Below are positions 35,737 to 43,093 of a stretch of DNA of 64,000 nucleotides, piece after piece (the stretch's first letter is position 1; every line of letters starts with the position of its first letter). The stretch is from Streptomyces hygroscopicus (GTDB lineage Bacteria; Actinomycetota; Actinomycetes; Streptomycetales; Streptomycetaceae): contig CP018627.1 of assembly GCA_002021875.1 (NCBI GenBank), forward strand, positions 1,488,001-1,552,000, in the 5' to 3' direction. Below the pieces are notes generated by a model. That model had not been told where the DNA came from and did no database searches. It worked only from the letters and a program-made list of their open reading frames with translations. Made by a program: the position numbers and the translations under genes.

Positions 35737-35949
35737 TCAGACCAGGACGCGCCCGAGGGAGTCGCGGATGCAGTCGGTGATGGGCCGCAGATGGCTTTCG
35801 AGGGCGAAGTGCCCGGAGTCGAGCAGGTGGACCTCGGCGTCGGGCAGGTCCTGGCCGAACGCCTCCGCGCCCGCCGGGCCGAAGATCTCGTCATTGGCAC
35901 CCCAGACCGCCAGCAGCGGGACCCGGGAGTCGCGGAAGCACTGCTGGAC
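35737..35949 (-). pseudogene. C-terminal remnant of an alpha/beta hydrolase
   Basis: Seventy codons read VQQCFRDSRVPLLAVWGANDEIFGPAGAEAF and then LPDAEVHLLDSGHFALESH before TAG: the last part of an alpha/beta hydrolase, including the Asp and His of the catalytic triad (NDEIF, GHFALE). Everything N-terminal, including the nucleophile elbow, is missing. Upstream of codon Val at 35949 the frame becomes unrelated sequence that is instead antisense to a truncated CGNR gene. The remnant abuts that gene tail-outward, which points to one deletion that removed both N-termini. Confidence 0.7.
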
Positions 35950-35951
35950 CG

Positions 35952-36215
35952 GTGATGGCCTGGAGCGCGCTGCGGGAGACGATGTCCGGGCGGCCGCGGC
36001 CGTGCGCCAACCCGGAGTGCCGGCGCTTCCTCCTCGACCGCGGCAAGACCAACAAGGCCCGCTGGTGCTCGATGGCGGTCTGCGGCAACAGGATGAAGGC
36101 CAGGCGCCACTACCAGCGCACCCGCGACGGAGCGGCCGGGTGGCCGTCGCCACGGCAGCGGCGGCAGCAGCAGCCGGAGCCTCTGGCCTGTGGTCGGCCT
36201 CTGGTCGGCCTCTAG
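35952..36215 (+). pseudogene. C-terminal remnant of a CGNR zinc-finger protein
   Basis: The plus-strand frame reads SGRPRPCANPECRRFLLD and RWCSMAVCGNRMKARRHYQR: the CGNR zinc finger with its four cysteines. This normally forms only the C-terminal quarter of a 180-220-residue regulator; the N-terminal stress-response-like domain is gone. A GTG at 35952 could start an 87-residue product, but there is no ribosome-binding site. The stop overlaps the stop of the convergent gene (CTAG). It is probably a relic, although expression of the bare finger cannot be excluded. Confidence 0.68.
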
Positions 36216-36676
36216 TCCTCGACGGCGCCTTCCAGAGCCAGCGTCAGCCGCAGGATGGCGGCCCGTACCCCGTCGCCGTACGGGTCCTCGCCGAGCGCAC
36301 CGGCGGCCGCCCGCGCCAGCGCCAACTGGCCCCGGGCCGCCTCCTCCTGGCCCAGCTTCAGATGGCCGGTGGCCACATTGAGGTGGAGGGAGGGGAAGAA
36401 CGCACGCGGCGCCAGGGCCCCGGTGAGTCCGTCGGCGGCGGCGAGCGCCCGCAGGTTCCAGATCAGCTCGTCGAGCGGATCGTCCTGGGTGTCGGCCAGA
36501 TAGTGGGCGAGGGCGCAGCGGTGGAAGGGGGCGCCGTCCCGTTCGATCTCCTGCCACAGCGCGGCGAGGCGATTGCGTGCCTCCTCCCGGTCACCGCCCC
36601 GGTGCAGCATGACCGCCTGCCCGATCCGGGTCAGTACGGCATCGCCCTTGGGCGCCTCCCGCTGCGCTTCCGTCAT
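36212..36676 (-). CDS. Hypothetical TPR-like helical protein
   Basis: A 154-residue soluble protein made of amphipathic helices with tetratricopeptide-like spacing (GQAVMLHRGGDREEARNRLAALWQEI, CALAHYLADTQDDPLDELIWNLRAL, SLHLNVATGHLKLGQEEAARGQLALARAAAGAL). No catalytic motif, signal peptide or membrane segment is seen. Its ATG overlaps the stop of the WYL regulator gene by 4 bp, so the two are translated together and it may modulate that regulator. The family is recurrent in streptomycetes but I cannot name a function. Confidence 0.7.
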   Translation of the reverse strand: MTEAQREAPKGDAVLTRIGQAVMLHRGGDREEARNRLAALWQEIERDGAPFHRCALAHYLADTQDDPLDELIWNLRALAAADGLTGALAPRAFFPSLHLNVATGHLKLGQEEAARGQLALARAAAGALGEDPYGDGVRAAILRLTLALEGAVED

Positions 36677-37764
36677 CGCGGCCTCCCGTCCTTCGAGCGA
36701 AGCTTGGGGGTGTCCTGCGGATCATGCACCGTTCGCCCGGCCCCGTTCGGCGTGTCGTGGTTCGGCGGAGCCCCGGGGGTGTCGTCCTTCGGCGCGCCGT
36801 AGCGGCGGGCCAGTTCGGCGACGGCGCGGGCGAGGGCCGACCGCAGCTCGGGCGGCCCCAGCACCTCGGCGTCGGTGCCCAGCCGCAGCATGTCGTGGAC
36901 CGCGACCGGCAGCGACTCCACGGGGAGGACGACACGCCGGCGCCCCCGGTCGTCGGGCGGGCCCGCCGCGGCCACCGCCTCCGCGCCCACCGCCCCGAAC
37001 TGCATCGGGAGCAGCTTCGCCCCGCGTTCGGAGAGCAGGAGTTCGGCCTCGCCCTGGAAGCGCGAGGACTCCAGGCGGCGGGACGACTCCTCCCAGTAGG
37101 CGGCGAGGTCGAACCCGGCGGGCCGTTCGAAGACCTCCTCCAGCACCTCGGCGGCAAGGATCCGGGAGACCCGGTAGCTGCGCACCGTGTCCTCGACCCT
37201 CGCCACCAGGTACCAGATGCCGCCCTTGAGGACGAGGCCCAGCGGGCACAGCTCCCGCCGCACCTCGCCGCGCCAGCGGCGGTAGTGCACCCGCAGGACC
37301 CGCAGCTCCCATACGGCCTCGGCGGCCGCCGCCAGATGGGGCACCGGCTCGGCGTCCCGGAACCAGCCCGGCGCGTCGAGGTGGAAGCGCTCCTGGATGC
37401 GGCGGGAGCGCTCCCCCAGCTCGGCCGGGAGCGCGGCCCGCAGCTTGAGCTGGGCGGTGGTGAGGTCGGCGCCCAGGCCCAGCTCGGCGGCCGGGCCCGG
37501 CATCCCGGCGAGGAAGAGCGAGTCGGCCTCGTCGCCGGTGAGCCCGGTCAGCCGGGTGCGGTAGCCGTCGAGCAGCCGGTAGCCCCCGGCCGGGCCGCGG
37601 TCTGCGTACACCGGCACACCGGACGCGCTCAGCGCCTCCACATCGCGGTAAACGGTGCGCACCGAGACCTCCAGCTCGGCGGCGAGTTCGGGCGCGGTCA
37701 TCCGGCCCCGGTTCTGCAGCAGCAGAAGCAGCGAGAGAAGGCGGTCGGCGCGCATGCGGTCCAT
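36673..37764 (-). CDS. WYL-domain transcriptional regulator (YafY type)
   Basis: A 363-residue regulator: N-terminal HTH_11 (RADRLLSLLLLLQNRGRMTAPELAAELEVSVRTVYRDVEALSASGVPVYADRGPAGGY) followed by the WYL domain from about residue 140 (GEVRRELCPLGLVLKGGIWYLVARVEDTVRSYRVSRI). The C-terminal tail is Pro/Asn/Asp-rich. Start is ATG 37764 or ATG 37755; the first lies 4 bp from a 39-bp palindrome, so its own operator almost touches the start codon and the transcript may be leaderless. It probably represses itself and the divergent DUF3224 gene. Confidence 0.87.
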   Translation of the reverse strand: MDRMRADRLLSLLLLLQNRGRMTAPELAAELEVSVRTVYRDVEALSASGVPVYADRGPAGGYRLLDGYRTRLTGLTGDEADSLFLAGMPGPAAELGLGADLTTAQLKLRAALPAELGERSRRIQERFHLDAPGWFRDAEPVPHLAAAAEAVWELRVLRVHYRRWRGEVRRELCPLGLVLKGGIWYLVARVEDTVRSYRVSRILAAEVLEEVFERPAGFDLAAYWEESSRRLESSRFQGEAELLLSERGAKLLPMQFGAVGAEAVAAAGPPDDRGRRRVVLPVESLPVAVHDMLRLGTDAEVLGPPELRSALARAVAELARRYGAPKDDTPGAPPNHDTPNGAGRTVHDPQDTPKLRSKDGRPR

Positions 37765-37767
37765 TGT

Positions 37768-37806
37768 GGCCGCCGTACCTGACAAAAGATGTCAGGTACG
37801 GCGGCC
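37768..37806. promoter_or_regulatory. Long palindromic operator between WYL regulator and DUF3224 gene
   Basis: A perfect inverted repeat with 17-bp arms, GGCCGCCGTACCTGACA at 37768-37784 and its complement at 37790-37806, around a 5-bp AAAGA spacer. The inner ACCTGACA/TGTCAGGT half-sites are the likely protein-binding core. It lies immediately upstream of the regulator start and 86 bp before the divergent gene. A transcription terminator is unlikely between divergent starts. Confidence 0.75.
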
Positions 37807-37892
37807 AGAGTGGCTTCCACAGCCGATCGACAGCCGATCCGGCCCCTGATCAGCCCTGACCGGCCCCTGACCGGCCCCTGAAAGGACCCGCC

Positions 37893-38300
37893 ATGACCAC
37901 GCACACCACCGGCCACTTCACCTACGCCGACTGGAAGGAGACCGCCCTCGAAGAGGCCCCGGACGGCGGCGCGAAGCTGGCCCAGGCCGTGGTGACGAAC
38001 GCCTTCTCGGGCGGCATCGAGGCACCGCGGACGAGCTGCGATTACGCGATCACCTATCTGTCCGAGAAGACCGGCGTCTGCTGCGGCTACGAGCTGCTGA
38101 CCGGCACCCTCGACGGGCGCGCGGGCAGCTTCGTCGTGTTGCAGCACGGCAGCTGGGGCGAGGACGCCACCGTCCACTGCACCTTCGAGGTGGTGCCCGG
38201 ATCCGGCACCGGCGAGCTGACCGGGCTCACCGGATCGGGCACCTTCGCCGCAGTACGCGGGGAGACCGAGATCCCCTACAGCTTCGACTACACGCTCTAG
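37893..38300 (+). CDS. DUF3224 domain protein
   Basis: A 135-residue cytoplasmic protein with the DUF3224 (allene-oxide-cyclase-barrel-like) pattern: TGHFTYADWKET, VTNAFSGGIEA, DYAITYLSEKTGVCCGYELLTGTLDGRAGSFVVLQHG and GSGTGELTGLTGSGTFAA. Members are small beta barrels of unknown role, often next to DNA-binding regulators. Start ATG 37893 follows AAGGA. Its leader carries three copies of CCGGCCCCTGA (37839-37849, 37860-37870, 37871-37881). The gene ends 13 bp from the convergent ung gene. Confidence 0.85.
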   Translation: MTTHTTGHFTYADWKETALEEAPDGGAKLAQAVVTNAFSGGIEAPRTSCDYAITYLSEKTGVCCGYELLTGTLDGRAGSFVVLQHGSWGEDATVHCTFEVVPGSGTGELTGLTGSGTFAAVRGETEIPYSFDYTL

Positions 38301-38313
38301 CCGTGTGGTCCGG

Positions 38314-38994
38314 TCAGGCGCCGAGGTCCGGGATCCGCCAGTCGATCGGGGTGTGCCCCTGGGCCTTGACCGCCTCGTCGATGTGGGTGAAGGGGCGCGA
38401 GCCGAAGAACTTCTTCGCCGACAAGGGGGACGGGTGCGCCCCCTTCACCACCGCATGCCGCGACTCGTCGATCAGCGGCAGCTTCTTCTGGGCGTAGTTC
38501 CCCCAGAGCACGAAGACGGCCGGATCGGGGCGCGAGGCCACCGCGCGGATCACCGCGTCGGTGAACTTCTCCCACCCCTTGCCCTTGTGGGAGTTGGCCT
38601 CGCCGCCCCGGACCGTCAGCACCGCGTTGAGCAGCAGCACACCCTGCCGCGCCCATGGCATCAGATAGCCGTTGTCGGGCACCGGGTGGCCGAGCTCCTC
38701 CTTCATCTCCTTGAAGATGTTCCGCAGCGACGGCGGGGTCTTGACGCCCGGCCGCACCGAGAAGCACAGACCGTGGCCCTGACCCTCGCCGTGGTACGGG
38801 TCCTGCCCGAGGACGAGCACCTTCACCTGGTCGAACGGCGTGGCCTCCAGGGCGGCGAACACCTCCTCGCGCGGCGGGTACACCGGCCCCTTGTCCCGCT
38901 CCTCCTCGACGAACTCGTGGAGCTCCTTGAAATAGGGCTTCTCCAGCTCCTCGCCGAGGACCCCGCGCCAGGACTCGGGCAGCACATAGGGCAC
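38314..38994 (-). CDS. ung: Uracil-DNA glycosylase, family 1
   Basis: A 226-residue enzyme that removes uracil from DNA. Signature motifs are intact: the water-activating loop LVLGQDPYHGEGQGHGLCFSV with its catalytic Asp, the uracil-specificity Asn region GVLLLNAVLTVRGGEANSH, and the DNA-intercalation loop GAHPSPLSAKKFFGSRPF. The start is GTG 38994, preceded by GGAGG at a spacing of about 8. It stands alone, convergent with the DUF3224 gene. Streptomycetes commonly carry two ung genes; which copy this is cannot be told here. Confidence 0.95.
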   Translation of the reverse strand: MPYVLPESWRGVLGEELEKPYFKELHEFVEEERDKGPVYPPREEVFAALEATPFDQVKVLVLGQDPYHGEGQGHGLCFSVRPGVKTPPSLRNIFKEMKEELGHPVPDNGYLMPWARQGVLLLNAVLTVRGGEANSHKGKGWEKFTDAVIRAVASRPDPAVFVLWGNYAQKKLPLIDESRHAVVKGAHPSPLSAKKFFGSRPFTHIDEAVKAQGHTPIDWRIPDLGA

Positions 38995-39068
38995 GTCTAC
39001 AACCTCCGGTCGTGTTCCGTCTACGGCACAGAAACCTACCGGCGGCTACTGACAACGCCTCATGTGGA

Positions 39069-39093
39069 CCGGGCACCGGCCCGCGGTGCCCGG
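39069..39093 (-). terminator. Hairpin downstream of the SDR operon
   Basis: CCGGGCACCG (39069-39078) and CGGTGCCCGG (39084-39093) form a perfect 10-bp stem with a 5-nt loop. It lies about 60 bp past the stop of the second SDR gene and 75 bp upstream of the ung start. No U-tract follows, as is usual for streptomycete terminators. It is nested in an imperfect direct repeat (CCTCATGTGGAC at 39058 and 39094). Confidence 0.5.
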
Positions 39094-39154
39094 CCTCATG
39101 TGGACCCGGGCACCGACCTGCCAGCCCATGGCGCGGGGTCGGACCGGGCGCCGG

Positions 39155-39916
39155 TCAGCCGATCCCGGCACCCAGGAGGATGCCGCCGTCCACGACGAGC
39201 GTCTGGCCGGTGACCCACGCCGCCTGGTCGGAGGTGAGGAACGCGGCAGCGCCCCCGATGTCCTCCGGCGCGCCGAGCCGCTTCAGCGGATAGGCCGCGG
39301 CGGCCTCCTCCTCCCGCCCCTCGTACAGGGCGGTGGCGAACTTGGTCTTCACCACCGCCGGCGAGATGGCGTTGACACGGACCCGCGGGGCGAACTCCTG
39401 GGCGAGCTGCACCGTGAGGTTGATCATGGCGGCCTTGCTGATGCCGTACGCCGCGATGAACGGCGAGGACGACATCCCGGCGAGCGAGGCGATGTTGACG
39501 ATCGTGCCGCCGTTCTCCTGCTGCCATGCCTTCCAGGTCCGCTGGGCGAAGCCCAGTGCCGAGACGACGTTGGTCTCGAAGACCTTACGGATCACATCGA
39601 GGTCGAGATCGGCGATGGGCGAGTACACCGGGTTGGTGCCGGCGTTGTTGACCAGGTGGTCGATCCGCCCGAACGCCTCCATCGTCCGCTCGACGGCGGC
39701 CGCCTGGTGCGCCTGGTCATGGGCCTTCCCGGCGGCGTAGATCGCACGGTCGGGCCCGAGCCGCTCCACGGCCTCCTTGAGCGCGTCCTCGTTGCGCCCG
39801 GTGATGCACACCCGGTCGCCGCGGGCCACCATCGTCTCGGCGATGGCGTAGCCGATTCCCCGGCTCGCCCCGGTGATGAGCGCGGTCTTGCCGCTGTCCT
39901 GTATCTGCGCGGTCAT
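39155..39916 (-). CDS. SDR-family oxidoreductase
   Basis: A 253-residue classical short-chain dehydrogenase/reductase: nucleotide motif TALITGASRGIGYAIAE, NNAG motif (HLVNNAGTNPVY), catalytic Ser/Tyr/Lys in NIASLAGMSSSPFIAAYGISKAA, and the C-terminal GQTLVVDGGI. It is the second gene of a two-gene SDR operon, 18 bp after the FabG-like gene, with GGAG upstream of ATG 39916. Likely a 3-oxoacyl or hydroxyacyl reductase in lipid or secondary metabolism; the exact substrate cannot be inferred. Confidence 0.9.
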   Translation of the reverse strand: MTAQIQDSGKTALITGASRGIGYAIAETMVARGDRVCITGRNEDALKEAVERLGPDRAIYAAGKAHDQAHQAAAVERTMEAFGRIDHLVNNAGTNPVYSPIADLDLDVIRKVFETNVVSALGFAQRTWKAWQQENGGTIVNIASLAGMSSSPFIAAYGISKAAMINLTVQLAQEFAPRVRVNAISPAVVKTKFATALYEGREEEAAAAYPLKRLGAPEDIGGAAAFLTSDQAAWVTGQTLVVDGGILLGAGIG

Positions 39917-39934
39917 CTGGTGGGTGACTCCTGA

Positions 39935-40696
39935 TCAGTTGAGCGGGCCGCCTGCCACGTACAGGACCTGGCCGGAGACGAAACCGGCGGCCTCGCCGGT
40001 GAAGAAGGCGACCGCGTTGGCGATGTCGCCGGGCTCGCCGACCCGCTGCACCGGGATCTGGCTCGCGGCGGCCTTCTGGAAGTCGTCGAAGCCCATGCCG
40101 ACGCGCTGGGCGGTCGCGGCGGTCATGTCGGTGGCGATGAACCCGGGGGCCACTGCGTTGGCGGTGACGCCGAACTTGCCGAGCTCGATGGCGAGGGTCT
40201 TGGTGAAGCCCTGCATTCCGGCCTTGGCCGCGGAGTAGTTGACCTGGCCGCGGTTGCCCAGCGCCGAGCTGCTGGAGAGGTTGACGATCCGGCCGAAGCC
40301 GGCGTCCACCATGTGCTTCTGGCAGGCGCGCGACATCAGGAACGCGCCCCGCAGATGCACGTTCATCACGGTGTCCCAGTCGGACTCGCTCATCTTGAAG
40401 AGCAGATTGTCGCGGAGCACGCCCGCGTTGTTGACCAGGATCGTCGGCGCGCCGAGCTCCTCGGCGACCCGCGCGACGGCGGCCTCGACCTGCTCGGCGT
40501 CCGACACATCGCAGCCCACGGCGATGGCCTTGCCGCCCGCCTCGGTGATCTTCTCCACGGTGTCCGCGCAGGACCCCTCGTCGAGGTCGAGCACGGCGAC
40601 GACGCGACCCTCCTCGGCCAGGCGCACGGCGGTCGCCGCGCCGATGCCGCGGGCCGCGCCCGTCACGATGGCAACGCGCTGCTCGGTGGTGGACAT
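39935..40696 (-). CDS. FabG-like 3-oxoacyl-ACP/CoA reductase (SDR)
   Basis: A 253-residue SDR with TGxxxGIG (AIVTGAARGIGAATA), NNAG (ILVNNAGVLRDNLLFKM), the Ser-Tyr-Lys triad (NLSSSSALGNRGQVNYSAAKAGM) and the FabG-like ending VSGQVLYVAGGPLN. ATG 40696 is chosen over 40714 because GGGAGAA lies 8 bases upstream. It precedes a second SDR gene in the same operon. A semi-palindromic site about 50 bp upstream resembles operators of TetR regulators that control acyl-CoA genes. Confidence 0.9.
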   Translation of the reverse strand: MSTTEQRVAIVTGAARGIGAATAVRLAEEGRVVAVLDLDEGSCADTVEKITEAGGKAIAVGCDVSDAEQVEAAVARVAEELGAPTILVNNAGVLRDNLLFKMSESDWDTVMNVHLRGAFLMSRACQKHMVDAGFGRIVNLSSSSALGNRGQVNYSAAKAGMQGFTKTLAIELGKFGVTANAVAPGFIATDMTAATAQRVGMGFDDFQKAAASQIPVQRVGEPGDIANAVAFFTGEAAGFVSGQVLYVAGGPLN

Positions 40697-40745
40697 GCGG
40701 GTTCTCCCTCGCATCGATGGCGGCTCACCGTCCCGGCCCCGGGAG

Positions 40746-40761
40746 TGAGCAACCGCTTAGT
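40746..40761. promoter_or_regulatory. Possible TetR-type operator upstream of the SDR operon
   Basis: TGAGCAACCGCTTAGT lies 50 bp upstream of the FabG-like start. It is an imperfect palindrome close to the AGCAAGCGCTTAGT-type sites often seen before actinobacterial fatty-acid and acyl-CoA genes (from memory). No regulator gene is adjacent. Confidence 0.35.
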
Positions 40762-40855
40762 CTCTCCTGCGCACGAGACGCTATGAGGCCCGCCACCGCC
40801 TGTCAACGACCGCCCTTATGTACTCGCTCACCTCCGGGCGCTTTCACCCGGTGTG

Positions 40856-41251
40856 TCACCGCACCAGCAGCTCGAGCAACCGCTCGACCTCCGCCTCCGC
40901 GTCCGCCGTCAGCCCCGTGTGCACCGGCCCCGGCTGGACGACCGTGGAGCGCGGCGCGACCAGCCAGCGGAAGCGCCGTCCCGGGTCGTCCTCCGCCGCC
41001 TGACCGGCCTGCTCTCCCCCGCAGCAGACGCACTCCACCGCGCGCAGCGCGGCCCGTACCGCCCGCACGTCCGCCGAGGGGTCGAGGGCGCGCAGCCGGT
41101 CCTCGTCCAGATGGACCCGGGCCGCCACGAAGGAGGTGGCGCGGCAGTAGACGACGACGCCCGCGTTGATCTGCTCACCGCGCTCGACCCTGGGGACGAC
41201 CCGCAGCACGGCGTATTCGAAGACATCCCGGCCGTTGTGGAACCCGCTCAC
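40856..41251 (-). CDS. DUF3037 domain protein
   Basis: A 131-residue protein beginning SGFHNGRDVFEYAVLRVVPRVERGEQINAGVVVYCRATSF, the diagnostic DUF3037 start, followed by ARVHLDEDRLRALDPSADV. The C-terminal half has no motif I recognise. GTG 41251 overlaps the stop of the HipA-like gene (GTGA), which decides the start over a longer frame. DUF3037 genes typically follow a HipA-like kinase gene; the pair is a recurrent two-gene module of unknown role. Confidence 0.85.
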   Translation of the reverse strand: MSGFHNGRDVFEYAVLRVVPRVERGEQINAGVVVYCRATSFVAARVHLDEDRLRALDPSADVRAVRAALRAVECVCCGGEQAGQAAEDDPGRRFRWLVAPRSTVVQPGPVHTGLTADAEAEVERLLELLVR

Positions 41252-42072
41252 TTCGACGCCTTTCCATCGACCCACACCCGCAGCCACTCCGGGGCCCTGG
41301 ACGGCTCCTCACCGGCGCGCTCGCCGAGCGTGATCCTCGCCCCGACCGTGGCCGCCCGCTCCAGCAGCACCTCGACATACGCGCGGCGCACCGCGTCCGG
41401 GCCGTCGAAGCCCGGCTCGTCGGTCAGCCACTCGTCGGGGATGTCCGCCACCACCTCGGTGAGCAGCTTCTCGGTGATCAACGGCGCCAGGGCCTCGGCC
41501 GCCGCGGCGACGTCCGGTGCGAACGGCGCGAGAACGTGCTCGGAGGCGTCGTACGGCTTGGTGGCGGCCTTGTCCAGGCCGCGCCAGCCGTGGTGCCAGA
41601 TCATCGTGGCGCCGTGGTCGATGAGCCACAACTGCCCGTGCCAGACCAGCATGTTGGGGTTGCGCCAGGAGCGGTCCACATTGCCGATGAGCGCGTCGAA
41701 CCACACGACCCGGCCGGCCTCCTCCGCGCCCACCTCGAAGGCGAGCGGGTCGAAGCCGAGCGACCCGGGGAGGTAGTCCATGCCCAGGTTGAGCCCGCCA
41801 CTGGCCTTGAGCAGCTCCTGCACCTCCTGGTCGGGCTCGCTCAGACCGATCACCGGGTCCAGCTGGATCCGCACCAGATCCGGGACCCGCAGCCCCAGAC
41901 GACGGCCCAGCTGACCGCAGACGACCTCGGCGACGAGGGTCTTGCGGCCCTGCCCGGCGCCGGTGAACTTCATGACATAGGTGCCCAGATCATCGGCCTC
42001 GACGATGCCCGGCAGCGATCCGCCTTCACGCAATGGCGTGACATAGCGGATCGCGGTGACTTCGGTCAACAT
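41248..42072 (-). CDS. HipA-like kinase-fold protein
   Basis: A 274-residue protein with a minimal HipA/PI-kinase-like fold: an N-terminal nucleotide region (GIVEADDLGTYVMKFTGAGQGRKTLVAEVVCGQLGRRLGL) with a conserved lysine, the catalytic-loop segment FDALIGNVDRSWRNPNML, and the metal-binding LIDHGATMIWHHGW. It lacks the HipA N-terminal HTH-linked domain and no HipB antitoxin gene is adjacent; the coupled partner is DUF3037. Whether it phosphorylates a protein such as a tRNA synthetase, as HipA does, is unknown. Confidence 0.8.
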   Translation of the reverse strand: MLTEVTAIRYVTPLREGGSLPGIVEADDLGTYVMKFTGAGQGRKTLVAEVVCGQLGRRLGLRVPDLVRIQLDPVIGLSEPDQEVQELLKASGGLNLGMDYLPGSLGFDPLAFEVGAEEAGRVVWFDALIGNVDRSWRNPNMLVWHGQLWLIDHGATMIWHHGWRGLDKAATKPYDASEHVLAPFAPDVAAAAEALAPLITEKLLTEVVADIPDEWLTDEPGFDGPDAVRRAYVEVLLERAATVGARITLGERAGEEPSRAPEWLRVWVDGKASK

Positions 42073-42292
42073 TTTCCCAGGCTATCCGACTTACTGACCT
42101 TGCAATCCACGATGGACTTCAGGCAGGAACAAACCGTGGAATCCGCCGCCATAAGCCCTGGGGAGAACCCGGGGAGTTTCGCCCGGCACGCCGATCCCCC
42201 GCCTCCCCAGCAGTCCGTCAAGCGCGGTGCGCCCGTCGCCGCCGATGGCCGGAGCAGCGTGACGAGGCCACAGTGTCACCACGGAGACTACA

Positions 42293-42313
42293 TGGAAACG
42301 GTACCCATTTTCA
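42293..42313. promoter_or_regulatory. Probable Zur box upstream of the cysteine-free L32 gene
   Basis: TGGAAACGG and CCATTTTCA flank a central TAC, forming a 21-bp imperfect palindrome (7 of 9 positions pair). It lies 49 bp upstream of the L32 start, in AT-richer sequence than its surroundings. This resembles actinobacterial Zur operators (TGAAAAT...ATTTTCA). Zinc-repressed expression of a zinc-free ribosomal protein makes biological sense; the match is by eye. Confidence 0.55.
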
Positions 42314-42361
42314 TATACGGTGCAGGCGACCACCCGCCGAACAGGAAAGGACCCTTACGTC

Positions 42362-42532
42362 ATGGCCGTGCCCAAGCGGAAGATGTCCCGGAGCAACACC
42401 CGCCACCGCCGCGCGCAGTGGAAGGCGAGCACGCCGGAACTGGTGACGATCGCCCTCGACGGCCGCGAACACCGGGTGCCGCGCAACCTCGTCCCCGCCT
42501 ACCGGCGCGGACTGCTGAGCCCCGAGGGCTGA
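42362..42532 (+). CDS. rpmF: Ribosomal protein L32, zinc-independent (C-minus) paralogue
   Basis: A 56-residue L32: [22 protein letters not shown] is the standard N-terminus. The zinc-ribbon half, which in the housekeeping copy holds four cysteines, reads [27 protein letters not shown] with none. Such C-minus paralogues replace the zinc form when zinc is scarce. ATG 42362 has GAAAGGA 9 bases upstream, and a Zur-like box precedes it. Sequence after its stop is decayed transporter and integrase debris, so the gene may have lost downstream partners. Confidence 0.92.
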   Translation: MAVPKRKMSRSNTRHRRAQWKASTPELVTIALDGREHRVPRNLVPAYRRGLLSPEG

Positions 42533-42539
42533 CCACCCG

Positions 42540-42865
42540 GTGCCCGCGCACCGAAGACGCCGCGGGCCTCAACGCCCTGCTGTCCGGACAGGTCCACTAC
42601 GCCGCCGACATGGCCGGCGCCTCTGTGAACCGTCTGAAGCAGGAAGGCTCGACGCGGCTGCTGACCGTGAAACGGGCCACCGCCCAGCAGTTGCTGCTGC
42701 GCACCGGCCGCAAGCCGTTCGACGACCCGCGGCTGGTGCGCGCCGTGCAGCTCGGGCTCGACCGTCAGGCGCTGGCGCGCGTCGCCCTCGCCGGGCACGG
42801 CGAGCCGGGGAACGACCTGTTCGGCTTGGGCCTGCGTGGCTACCCCGACGGCCTGAAGCCCCGCG
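42540..42865 (+). pseudogene. Internal fragment of a family-5 ABC solute-binding protein gene
   Basis: The plus frame reads AGLNALLSGQVHYAADMAGASVNRLKQEGSTRLLTV, then GRKPFDDPRLVRAVQLGLDRQAL: the central region of a peptide/nickel-type binding protein, with no start, signal peptide or C-terminus. It begins a few bases after the L32 stop and breaks at about 42865, where a different frame encodes the end of an ABC ATPase. It is unrelated in detail to the intact binding protein at 10338, so it is a relic of a second importer. Confidence 0.72.
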
Positions 42866-43093
42866 AGCGCGGACACCGTCTCCCGCCAGCAGGTCCTCGA
42901 CGCGCTGCCCCGCCTCCTCGCCCCGGCCCGGACCGCCCTGCTCTTCATCAGCCACGACCTGCCCGCAGTCCGTGCGCTGACCCAGGAGGCCGCGCTGTTC
43001 GAGGGTGGCGGCTGTGTGCGCCGCGGGCCCGTCGACGAGGTCCTGCCCGCCGCGTGGTCCGGCACGCCCAGCTCCGGCGGCGACGGAGCGTGA
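42866..43093 (+). pseudogene. C-terminal fragment of an ABC ATPase gene
   Basis: The frame starting SADTVSRQQVLDALPRLLAPARTALLFISHDLPAVRAL and ending VRRGPVDEVLPAA is the part of an oligopeptide-type ATPase that follows Walker B, including the H-loop (SHD). Walker A, signature and Walker B are absent. It is fused out of frame to the binding-protein fragment, so a deletion removed the permeases and most of the ATPase. It stops with TGA at 43091. Confidence 0.7.

Noticed and set aside
35952..36215. Intact small zinc-finger regulator gene
   Set aside because: The finger is normally only the C-terminal part of a longer protein, there is no ribosome-binding site, and it abuts another truncated gene, so a relic is more likely.
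37839..37881. Short tandem repeats considered as a CRISPR-like array
   Set aside because: The copies are 11 bp, two abut without spacers and no cas gene is present.
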